From NCBI GenBank assembly GCA_004802725.1, contig SGPM01000010.1:62001-126000 (forward strand): a stretch of 64,000 nt of DNA, written 5' to 3'. Both the position numbers and the translations under genes were made by a program. This DNA comes from Antrodiella citrinella. Taxonomy: Eukaryota; Basidiomycota; Agaricomycetes; Polyporales; Steccherinaceae. Shown here piece after piece: positions 55,114-64,000 of the stretch. Under the pieces are notes generated by a model, which was not told the origin of the DNA, searched no databases, and saw only the letters and a list, made by a program, of their open reading frames with translations. How positions within the stretch are numbered: position 1 is the stretch's first letter; each line of letters starts with the position of its first letter.

Positions 55114-57360
55114 TTAGCATCGGCTTGACTTCTTAGCTCGAACGACTTCCAGGTGGCACCCGTTAGTGGTATGCTCGCGGCGGAAGTTTGGCTGTTTGAC
55201 CAAGACTATCGTGTACCGATCTGGACCGTTGTTGTCTTTTTCATACGACCACGTCCTAAGCAGATGCTCTATCTGGTAAGGGATGTCAGACTAGTACAAG
55301 TCACCCATTCAAGAAGAACTCACCGAATCTCTCCAGTTCATCATCCACGACCCTTCAACTCTCACTCGGACATTGCACTCTGGCTGTGTGCACGCTGCAG
55401 TGACTTTCCAGGTGTCTATCTCCTCAGGAGTGACACGAGCAGGGTCTCGACCATAGGCCTCAATGAGTTCGCTCGCAATCTTGATGCTCCTCTTGTATCC
55501 GCGCAGCAAAGTGGGCGCAGCAACAGTCCAAGGGACCGTTCCAAAACTCCAGTTAGCGGCCTCCTCGTATGGGTCCTCCGAGGCTCCAAACTTGTGAGTG
55601 CGTAAATTGAACCCGCAGTTATGGACAAGTATCTGGGGATACTTGAAGGATCTCATACACGCGGAACACTCGAACAATGCGCTGACCGCGAGAGACAGCG
55701 GATCTACGTGTTCGTCGATCGGGATCTTCTCTCTGACGATGTTCCTGAAGCACTCGCGCCGCTCCTCAAGCCAACGTTGGGTGATGTTGGGAAGAAGCGA
55801 CTTGGCGACTTGCAGATCAGTCGCCGATATCTTTGCGTCGTCGGGGACATCAAGGATAGCGCGGACTTCAGGAAACGAGATGAGCTCACGGACGTGAGGA
55901 TGAGGGAATGGTGCTGGCGCAGCTTCAAGGTCCACGTTCCAATTCTTTTGTAAGACCTTGAAGCGTCTGTTCAGCAACTGCTTACGCTCGTGACGGATTC
56001 TAGCCAATTTCTGTGACTCTACAAAGGCCACAATCTCTTCCCGAATTCTGGACCATCCTGTGAGGCCAAAAATTCAGCAATAAAGTAAACAACAGGAAAA
56101 AAACACCCACCCTTTTCGGTCAAGGGTTTTGCGATTTTCACAATTGGGTAGTGCTTTAAGTCGTCCATCAACGCATCTTCATTGAGGTGAAGCTCGTCTC
56201 TGTAACCTAGTAGCTTCAATTTCTCCACAACGCTGACCAGTTGGTGTTAAGGTTACCGTTATTACAAAAAAATAGCCAGACGAAAAACTGACCCGTCGAA
56301 CCGAGCCATCCTAATGCACTCGAGATCGGCTTTATGAGACTGGCTTTTGGCTTCGCGAGAAGTCTTCGTCTTTTGCTCCCAAATGCTAGCTTCACCGACG
56401 AACTAACTGGGTGTCAATCGGATTTACATAATTGGGTATAGCAACTTGAAGAAAGTCACCTTTCTCGTTTCATCGGCACGAGCGAGCCACACTTTCACCA
56501 GCTCATTACGCTCATTCGATGGAGTTTTATCCCATGTCTCTTGCAAATTTTTCACCTGAGGTTTATGTGCGTAGTGAAAAGGGTAGTACGTTCCACTTCT
56601 GTTGACTACATCTAAACCATGACGGTCATTAGCTCGTCAACACTCCACATATTTCGCCTACATACTAAAGATGAAAGTGAGAATACGATGCTTCGAGTAT
56701 GTCTCGTCAGAAATACATCCGTCAGGCATATGAATATCGTCTTCTTTGATCGACCTGAGAGCGGCGTAAGTAAGACAATCACATCAAGTTAGCGACGGAT
56801 ACATACATCGATGGTTTACATTTAGCGCAGTATCTTGCTTGAAATTCCCATGTAATGTTTCTTGCAGTCTTGAGACATCTCTAAGAACACGTTGAATATA
56901 TGTCTGCGTAGATGTAGCGAGACTGCAATCGCTCACGTGGCAGTGATTGAAGAACGCAAGGTTCGCGTAGGCAGGCTCGGTGAGAAACGACGGGCATTCT
57001 GGAAGGCCTTCCACGTTTCCTCGAGCCGCTTTCCATAAGAAGATCGACTTTCTACTCATCATCAGGCCACGGAATGCTTTACTGGTTCTTGCAAGGTTCA
57101 GCAAGTCCGTTGGAGTCAGGAGCGTGAATACCTGGCGACCAGTTTGGTTGACATCAGCATTGTCCAAAAGAGTATGCCCAGACGCGTCTTACTTCAAAGA
57201 GAATATCTAAAGGCGCATCCGGAAGATCTTTGAGGCTGCCACGCTTTCCTCTGACGCGACGACCGGTTGGGGCGGTCATTTCGAGCTCGCCATTGGCGAT
57301 CGTAGAGGGATCCTTGCGGTCTGCCATCTTCAAGGGAGTCTGTTTCCTTCGTCGAGACAT
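55114..57360 (-). CDS. F-box protein, inverted paralog 1
   Basis: Model complement(55114..55272, 55324..56057, 56111..56232, 56293..56402, 56460..56611, 56666..56754, 56807..56880, 56937..57131, 57193..57360), 600 aa. Starts MSRRRKQTPLKM; the F-box is GSLKDLPDAPLDILFE then VFTLLTPTDLLNLARTSKAF. A cysteine-rich piece follows (CHRCLKTARNITWEF, ARYCAKCKP), then a helical region LLGYRDELHLNEDALMDDL, and ECSACMRSFKYPQILVHNC. Paralogous along most of its length to the plus-strand gene at 60290-62933, with the same intron phases; its C-terminus differs and lacks that gene's C2H2 finger and acidic tail. SCF adaptor role by family. Exon 4/5 junctions are supported by paralog alignment. Confidence 0.82.
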
Positions 57361-57627
57361 GGAAAATGTCAGGCCAGCCTCCAATTGCGACAATATGAAA
57401 GTCGATGGTGGTAAGTAGCAGTACGAGTGGAAGAAGTGATAGTCAAAATCGAGCCCGCACTGGCAGTGGCCATTGTGGCCACTGATCTCTCGAACGTAAA
57501 CATGACCAAATAGACGCCTACAAGGTTGACACCGAGCTCATGAGTCATGACGTCATGTATTGGCATGGCACCTCGGGTACTTATATATAGTACAACCAAC
57601 TCAAAACTCTACTCGAATATCGCTATC
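57361..57627. promoter_or_regulatory. Divergent promoter with abutting bZIP sites and TATA
   Basis: 267 bp between F-box paralog 1 (minus) and the conserved nuclear protein (plus). TGAGTCA (57541-57547, Gcn4/AP-1 type) directly abuts TGACGTCA (57548-57555, CRE type). A TATA-like ttatatata lies at 57581-57589, about 40 bp before the plus-strand start codon. Confidence 0.7.
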
Positions 57628-59022
57628 ATGGTCTCTACTCGCAGCCAGTCAACGACTGAACCCAACAGCAAAGTCACAACCAAGCCCGGGTCAAGGAGGA
57701 AACCCGGCAGTAAAGCACAAAAGGAGCGGCATGAGACAAAAGTAGGCTCTAAACGCGATCTCGATGAAGTGCAAGGACGCGACGGTGCGCAAGAAGAAGA
57801 GCCTCCGAAGAAAAAGGCCAAGGCCGAGGATGAAGCTGACATGCAGAAGCAGGAGCATCCTGCTGAACATGCATTCCAAGTTGGTCAGTCTGACATTCAG
57901 TTGTCCTGTTCACGCTCAACCTGATTGCCACGCGTCTCATATAGGGACTATCGAAAGAGGCCACATCTATTTCTTCTATCGTCCCAAAGTCGAGCTCGAG
58001 GAAGCTCATTCTATCGATGACGTTCAGCGATTCCATATGCTGCTAGTCCCGCGTCCTCCTGACTTCAGTGTCCATTCGGATGACACGAAGAAGGTCAACG
58101 ACGAAGACAAAATGCAGCTGATTTCGGAGGGCGGTGATGCCGTCCCAGCGCCCCCAACAAGGAATGAGCATCGCAAGGCATTTCGTCTTGTTTCCATCGG
58201 CAAGAAGTGTCTTTCCGACGCTGATACGAGCGGCAATGCGAAAGGGGGCGGTCGCAAGCAGATGTTCTGGGCGAATATCAACACCGTTGGAAATGACTTG
58301 CAGAAGCTTGAGGATGGTCTGGGCGGAAAAACCTATGAAACCAAAACGAGAGGTCAGTTGGACGCCTGCTATTCCTAAAATGAGAACTCACTCTGCCTCA
58401 AGGAACCCGACACCAAGGGCCAGCCCGTCTCGCCGCTCGCGGAGCATATGCCATCGTCAACAGCGAAGGAAGAACTCCTTCGTCACGTAAAACTCACTTG
58501 GGCTACCACATCTCCCACCCATCGCCGAAAGATCTCCAGGAAGTGCAAGATGCCCTTGGAATCCACCCTGCATCTTCGTTCGTTCTGCAGGTGAAGAATC
58601 CCCTCGCACCGAACACAGGATCGACACAATCTGGTTTACCTAGCTCTAAGGCAGCCGACTATCCACCAGATATTATGACCAACGTCTTCGGTAAGGGAGG
58701 GAGCAAGGGAAGGGAGTCATTTGGATTGAGGTTTGCGCTGGTTTGGAAGAAAGAGATGCTGGATTACGAAGGTGCTGAGCTACTCTTGATTGCCTCCCGA
58801 AGTGGCGAAAGTGGTCTGGAGACTGCATTAGGGGAAGGTAGAGGTAAAGGTGAGTCCCATATTAATTCAGTAATTGTCATACATCTGAATACGCTTTATC
58901 TTGTAGCGTTAACCGAAGCGGAAGCAGAAGAGAGTCATGCATCGGTTGAAGCAATTTTTCAGGAGCTCGCCTTCGATGCCGATAAAATCCCTGCTGAATC
59001 TCTGAAAGGCCACTGGATTTGA
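57628..59022 (+). CDS. Conserved fungal nuclear protein (annotated elsewhere as BTB-domain transcription factor)
   Basis: Model 57628..57883, 57945..58352, 58403..58849, 58907..59022; 408 aa. The first 85 residues are lysine-rich with a clear nuclear-localisation cluster (PPKKKAKAEDEAD). Then come conserved blocks GHIYFFYRPKVELEEAHSID, DVQRFHMLLVPRPPDFS, RKQMFWANINTVGNDLQKLE, ARLAARGAYAIVNSEGR, LGYHISHPSPKDLQEVQDAL, IHPASSFVLQVKNPLAP and FGLRFALVWKKEMLDYEGAE. I recognise the block pattern from fungal proteins often named BTB domain transcription factor, but I see no true BTB fold, so the function is open. Introns 1 and 2 use GTCAGT donors. Confidence 0.85.
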
Positions 59023-59227
59023 ATCGCCTGTGGACTAATGTAAGAAGTTTAGTAACTGCAACACATGTAGACTGTAACAATATGAGCATCTGATCAAACC
59101 GAAATGAAACATGTTAATTTATTGCTGCTGAGACGTCAGAACAGGCTGATGACTAGAGGATTCCACTGAAATCAAGGAGGGTATAAGTCATTGAGTACGA
59201 ATACATATCCATCGTAAAAATGTCAAA

Positions 59228-59973
59228 CTACAATTGTGAATCATTCTCCTCCGCATCGGCGTTGATTCTCAACACCTTCACCCACTCGCGATAATTGAAG
59301 TTCCCTTGCCTATCCGTAAACGGACCCTTCAACAGTTTATCAATCTATCCAAACATCAGTATCGGAGCTTGGCAAAATCGGATACTAGAACGTACCTCAC
59401 GTTGGTCCATCCTTTCACCAACGTCTCCTAGCCATCTCCTCATCTCGTCACATTTGACTAAACCAGTGTCGTTCTCGTCAAAACACTCAAAGGCGGCTAG
59501 TAGCTCAGCCTCAGTATCGAAGTCATAGAGGTGCTCGCCCATCATGGTCAAGAACATGGGGAAGGTGATGCCACGGTCGCCCTGTGTATCGAACTCCAAT
59601 GAAGGAAGTCGAGAGTGTACGCCACTGCCTCTGCGGTCACCAGGGCGATCGGCAAGAAGGTTATCTAACGTGGTCTTTGTAGGCGTGATACCTACAAAAC
59701 GATGAAGTGTCATTAGAAAACTTGTCATCATACGACGCGATGCTCACCTAGACTCGCGAATATATGCTTCAGATCCTGCTCATTGACTATACCATCGCCA
59801 TCATGATCAATGAGCGAAAACGCTTCCCGGAATTGTTGGATCTGGGGTGGTTGGAACAATGAAAATACTCCAGAGGGTTCCCGTCTTTGTCTCGACTTCT
59901 GAGACTTGGACAGTTTGGATGGGGTGGAAGTTGGAGTGATATCTGGCGAAAGAAGGTCTGGATAGCGCGACAT
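59228..59973 (-). CDS. Myosin regulatory light chain (EF-hand)
   Basis: Model complement(59228..59344, 59396..59691, 59748..59973), 212 aa. A basic N-terminal extension carries a phosphorylation-type site (SRQRREPSGVFSLF), followed by EF-hand 1 with an intact loop DHDGDGIVNEQD, then FASLGITPTKTTLDNLL, FPMFLTMMGEHLYDFDTEAE, AAFECFDENDTGLVKCDEMR (a degenerate EF-hand) and a C-terminal half ending EENDSQL. This matches fungal regulatory light chain of type II myosin, active at the cytokinetic ring and septum. Only EF-hand 1 has the full set of Ca2+-coordinating residues, typical of regulatory light chains. Confidence 0.88.
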
Positions 59974-60289
59974 GGTCCGTTTCTATGAGTTGACTTGTGC
60001 AAACTGGACGCGGTGGATACACAGAAGCCTTTTGCGACTGTGCATAGGGTGGCACTGGGAGGGTCACCTCAGGCGAAGTACCAGAGCTGCTAGACGCCCC
60101 AAAGTCTCGAACACGATCACGTGAATATCACATGGTCTAGATCTGCTTGTGAGATTAAGTTCGAAGCTCCGCTCGCGTACACTTCCGAGTCCGCATGGTC
60201 GTTCTGGCCACTCTTGTCTCCTGACTATCACTTACTACCAACCCACATACACCTGCGTCGCGCATTAGCGTTATAATCAACCCTCAACT
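59974..60289. promoter_or_regulatory. Divergent promoter with CACGTG
   Basis: 316 bp between the myosin light chain (minus) and F-box paralog 2 (plus). CACGTG at 60118-60123. Confidence 0.45.
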
Positions 60290-62933
60290 ATGCCGAGCGT
60301 GAAGCGAAGGAACAAAAAGGCTAGCACTTCGATACTTGAGACTGTGCCCGTGGACCCAGGGGCTACCGGTGCACCAACGGAAGCTCAGCCTAGCAATAAT
60401 GTCGCGAAGCCTCGACGAACCCTTCGCGGAAGGCGAGGAAGTCTCCAGGATCTACCACAAATGCCACTTGACATCTTATTTGAAGTGTGTATTTGTTCTC
60501 CATTCCGTCCCGTAGCTAAATTAAAATCTGCATAGGTGTTTGCCCACATGGGGCCGCTGGACCTCTTACATCTGGCTCGGACAAGCAAGAGTTTCCGTAC
60601 ACTGCTAACGAGCAAATCCTCCCTCACTTTTTGGAAGGCCGCCAGGAGGAACATCGACGGTCTTCCAGACTGTCCGCCGTTCATGTCAGAGCCTGCCTTT
60701 GCAAATCTTTTGTTTTGCTCAAACTGTCACGTACGTACCAGAATAGTTGCATTTATATGATTGCTCATGTGTGCGGATTTTTAGGGATGTCTCAAGCCCA
60801 ACATCAAGGTGGTGTTGTGGCAGTTTCTGGCACGCTACTGCGGTGACTGCAAAACAATAATGTCGGTCTACTCGGTTGCTATGCTCAAGCCTACTCACCC
60901 AACTCCTCTTCATAGGACTGTTTCACAACGTTCGATGCGGCTACCTGGAATTCAAAGTTGGGAGCCTCTGATACTCCAGGTATTGCCAATGATAATAGGT
61001 ATGTCTACGCTTACGCTCGTCGGATGACGTACGATTCTTAATTAGCACTGCCTAGAACGAAGCAACAAGAGTCGTATGACGGAACGCAAGGCTCTTGTTC
61101 GTGACGTGGAAGCTCTTTCGAAGCTCTTAGCCCCCGTATCAGGAGATCCTGCGAAGAAAGAAAGCGTACTTGCAGAACCGAAGGAATACACGAAGAAGAT
61201 TAATGAGGTGCGTGTAATTGTATCTAATGTATGCGCATCTCTCACACTCTGGACATAGTTCACATTCGCTTGCGCGGAATGGTACGAGAATAAGAAGGAA
61301 TCGCGCTCCCAAGAATTGGATCAAATAAGACGGACACGACTAATGGCGTACGGCGCTTCACGTTCTCATAGTTGTCGAGTAAATCTGATTCGTTCACAGT
61401 GTTGTGGCGAAGCTTCGTGGCCTTGGATGGGATGAAGAACTCAATTATATGGATGATCATGGCTACCTAGGTCTTTCGCGGCTGAGTTCTGTGAAACAAG
61501 CTAAACCTCTCACTGATCGCAGTATGTCATCCCCAAGCTTTCCCGCGTCTTACATCTACTCACAATCTCATGTTAAGCTTGGGCCAACATTCGCAAATCG
61601 GTTGAGGACTTCATGACCGAAGCGAAAACGCTTCGTCTTGCGGAAGTCAGGAGAGGGATCTTGAAGGATCGTTTTCAGATCTTGCGCCAAGTGGTCCACA
61701 AGTGGCGACAGACTTCCGACGTTTTGTTCCCGAATGTTCGCGACTTCGCTAGCATGGACGAAGTCCGTACCATTGTGGATATTCCCACCTCGGTCGTCCT
61801 CACACCGGAAAGCTTCGACGTATTGTTACCCATGCTCCCCGATCTGGTCGCCAAATGGAGACGCGATGCAGACAAGCAACTGGTCGACCGATTACGATCC
61901 TCCTGTAACATTGGGTGTGCGGAGGGCGTCGAGCTACTCTCTCTTGCGACAACGGCCATCTTCAGCTGTACACGTTGCTCCGAAACAAGGTCGTACCCGG
62001 AAGTACTTACACATTGTTGCCCGTACTATACGTTTCACCACGAGGACAACGTTCCCGATGCCTACACCGCATCAGCTAATTCCGCTATGACAGTACGGCC
62101 CTGGAGTCCTGTGTCTTTGCGACCACTTCAAAACGCTCGGCACCTGCTGACGCTGTGTGAGCTGGATCCTCTTCAGGCTACGCAAGCAGACCTGGACACA
62201 CTCGATCCGAGATTCGTATGCGACTCTTGCGATGGTAACGGGTTTGAAACTGTTATGACGTGGCGTTGTACAGTATGTTTTGCTCTCGATCAGTCATTAA
62301 GCGGGTATTTAACAACATGACAGGTTACGCACAGCTTGGACATGCATGGATCCCCTTATGGCATTGCCTCGAGGATTAAGAAAGCAAGCGAAGAGCACGC
62401 CACAGCTGCTCGAGAAGTGGAGCGAGCCGCTACAGAAAAGATTGCGGCCCGGGCAGATATGAAAGCCAGAGGCGGCTGGCAATGTGCTAGCTGTCCAGTA
62501 GCCAAATTTGTCACCAAGAACAGTGTGACGCAGCACCTGCGATCAGAGTACGTTATCAATCTCCGTTTACTTCAGCCTTGAATGTTTATTTAATGTCCTG
62601 ATTGTTTTCTTTAGGCATGGAAAGATGGATAACTACGAGGACACCGACTACTATTTACATCCTGACTCAATTCCTGATGTCGCAGATCCCGTCTGTTTGA
62701 TTTCCAGCAAGAAAGACCAAGCATATCTCCCGATGAAAGTGACTGTAGCCATGCAGCAGGGTCTAACCGCGGTTCGTGACGATGTCTCTATGGCCAACAC
62801 CTACAGGTATATGTCGCGTGCGGGTGCTGGAATTTATGACTTCGACGAGGACGAGGACGACTTCTTGTACGACCACGAATACGGGGAGTATTATGGGATG
62901 AGCGATGACGAACTAGACTTCCCTTGGTACTAG
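60290..62933 (+). CDS. F-box and C2H2 zinc-finger protein, inverted paralog 2
   Basis: Model 60290..60484, 60536..60730, 60785..60858, 60916..60998, 61056..61207, 61259..61347, 61400..61521, 61578..62272, 62324..62547, 62615..62933; 715 aa. F-box: GSLQDLPQMPLDILFE then VFAHMGPLDLLHLARTSKSF. The cysteine piece CHGCLKPNIKVVLWQF, ARYCGDCK follows; later C-x2-C pairs CTRCSETRSY, CDSCDGNGF and WRCT precede a C2H2-like finger WQCASCPVAK ... QHLRSEHG formed across intron 9, and an acidic tail (FDEDEDDFLYDHEYGEYYG). Exons 2, 3, 5 and 7 (195, 74, 152, 122 bp) equal the homologous exons of paralog 1. Exon 4 boundaries are the least certain part of the model. Confidence 0.82.
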
Positions 62934-63246
62934 GGCTTGCTTCCTATCCGTGGTTTCTTGGACCTCCTTCACCTACCTCTCCAGGCTATGTTTGATCATG
63001 TCTCGCTTTACTTATGATACTTCACTACGTTCCATTTTATCTTCTTCATACATAATTGACTTCTGTCACAGTAGCATCGTAGCTTTATTAGTTTTATAGT
63101 CTCGATATTGCAGAAAGTGTTCTTGCTTGACGGCTTTACCGTTTTACTGCTGATTTGGTGAAGTGCGTGGTTACCCAGCGTGACATCACTGCGATGACAT
63201 GTAACTCAAATCGAGTGTTGCCTGCTACCTGTTGGCCACCTGCAAT
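62934..63246. other. Region downstream of F-box paralog 2
   Basis: 313 bp, T-rich 3' UTR-like sequence; no gene supported. Confidence 0.4.
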
Positions 63247-63957
63247 ATGCAACCCTCGACCTACAACTCCGGACACCTTGATGGACTTCCCAACGAATTA
63301 CTCCTGAAGATCGTCAAGTGCTGCGGGCTGCCGTCTCACGTGCCCTAGAAATTCACCGTCGTATTCGCTCTGTCACTGTCCGAGTCAAAAGTCAATCGAC
63401 GCTTTCGACCATTGCTTTTGCGATCAAGAATTCGCTCCCACTCTGCAGAGGACTATTTCTCGCTCGTGGAACTGTATTCTACGTCTTTGTCCGGTACGTC
63501 CACAGTGTCTTTGGGTACTCTTCATTCTAACGTACAATGCGCCGACGCATAGTCATGCTCTATCCCAGTGTTTGATCCCTACCTCCGACATCCGGACTGC
63601 TTCCCTTTCCATAATCTCGAGTCTCTCGAGTGGAAAGGATGTATCTCACCCATCAACATTGTTCCTATTTTGTGCCGTTACGCACCTCGCATCAAGAGTT
63701 TCTCCTTGACATGGCGCAACTCACGCGAGTTCCCTGAAGTCGAATCGTTGCAAGAGTAGGAAATTTTGCGGATTGATTTGCTCCCGACATCGCGGAAATG
63801 CGCGTCTCATGTTCAGACTCCAAAATCACAGTATTCAGAATTGTGTACTTTATCGTTCTTTACTGATGGCAGTATGTTTTGTGATCCTGAAATAATCCAG
63901 GACCTGTTCGAGTCAGCGGCAAGTTACAGCGTCTATTACCTCATGGGTTCTGTGTGA
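63247..63957 (+). pseudogene. Decayed F-box-like gene fragment at window edge
   Basis: A start MQPSTYNSGHLDG followed by the F-box-like LPNELLLKIVK stops within ten codons (CCGLPSHVP*). In the next frame from the same spot the coding-like reading continues (VLRAAVSRALEIHRRIRSV), meaning a one-base frame change with no plausible intron between. Further LRR-like pieces follow at 63568-63759 (LESLEWKGCISPIN, YAPRIKSFSLTW) and 63766-63957, each ended by stops. Best read as a pseudogene, or less likely a multi-exon gene with unusual splicing that continues past 64000. Confidence 0.55.
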
Positions 63958-64000
63958 CACAAGTTTGCCACCTTCATCGAAGACGCAACCAAGACTCAAC

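Noticed and set aside
1..64000. Biosynthetic cluster, transposon, CRISPR array or viral element
   Set aside because: No polyketide synthase, peptide synthetase, terpene cyclase, reverse transcriptase, transposase, long terminal repeats or regularly spaced repeats were seen; all identified genes are ordinary fungal families.

Overview
This window is nuclear chromosomal DNA from a filamentous basidiomycete, most likely an Agaricomycete. The evidence is dense multi-exon genes with introns of about 48-65 bp, CT-rich leaders, fungal-only families (division-1 chitin synthase, NTE1, WSS1, Bot1p/mS45, Zn2Cys6 factor), serine-rich disordered regions and several F-box genes. I cannot name the species. 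Two ambiguous bases (19825, 20572) show it comes from a draft assembly. I rebuilt gene models by hand from GT/GC-AG junctions. For every multi-exon model listed with joins, the exon lengths sum to a multiple of three and the reading frame stays open.

Layout. 0-6 kb: casein kinase I (-), a gene-poor 2 kb gap, RIB7 riboflavin reductase (-), a short F-box-like gene (-). 6-16 kb: an 18-exon chitin synthase (+) followed by the 22-exon lysophospholipase NTE1 (+). 16-21 kb: a dsRBD microprotein, the Sec1-family protein VPS33 and a small HMG/YABBY-like protein (all +). 21-26 kb: an F-box/LRR protein and the exosome cofactor LRP1/C1D (-). 26-33 kb: SF3B5, a SAM methyltransferase (+), a FAR-17a/AIG1 membrane protein (-) and a BTB protein (+). 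33-42 kb: BuGZ-type zinc finger (-), alpha/beta hydrolase (+), WSS1 DNA-protein-crosslink protease (+), an EEF2KMT-like methyltransferase (-) and mitoribosomal mS45 (+). 42-47 kb: MFS permease (-), chaperonin CCT7 (-) and an intron-containing tRNA-Leu(AAG) (+). 47-55 kb: a divergent Zn2Cys6/bHLH factor pair, a BSP-type metallopeptidase (+), the CTD phosphatase FCP1 (-) and an AYR1-like SDR (+). 55-64 kb: two inverted F-box paralogs flanking a conserved nuclear protein and a myosin regulatory light chain, then decayed F-box-like sequence at the right edge.

The genes are mostly housekeeping (RNA processing, transcription, protein folding, lipid and cell-wall metabolism, vesicle fusion) and are not co-regulated as one pathway. 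I found no CRISPR array, intact transposon, phage or biosynthetic gene cluster. The unusual features are in gene architecture: very small exons (6 and 7 nt, perhaps 3 nt), a start codon alone in its coding exon, runs of stop-free introns with lengths divisible by three, a GC-AG intron, an AT-hook-like motif inside a bHLH loop, abutting bZIP sites in a divergent promoter, and an inverted F-box duplication that keeps every shared intron phase.
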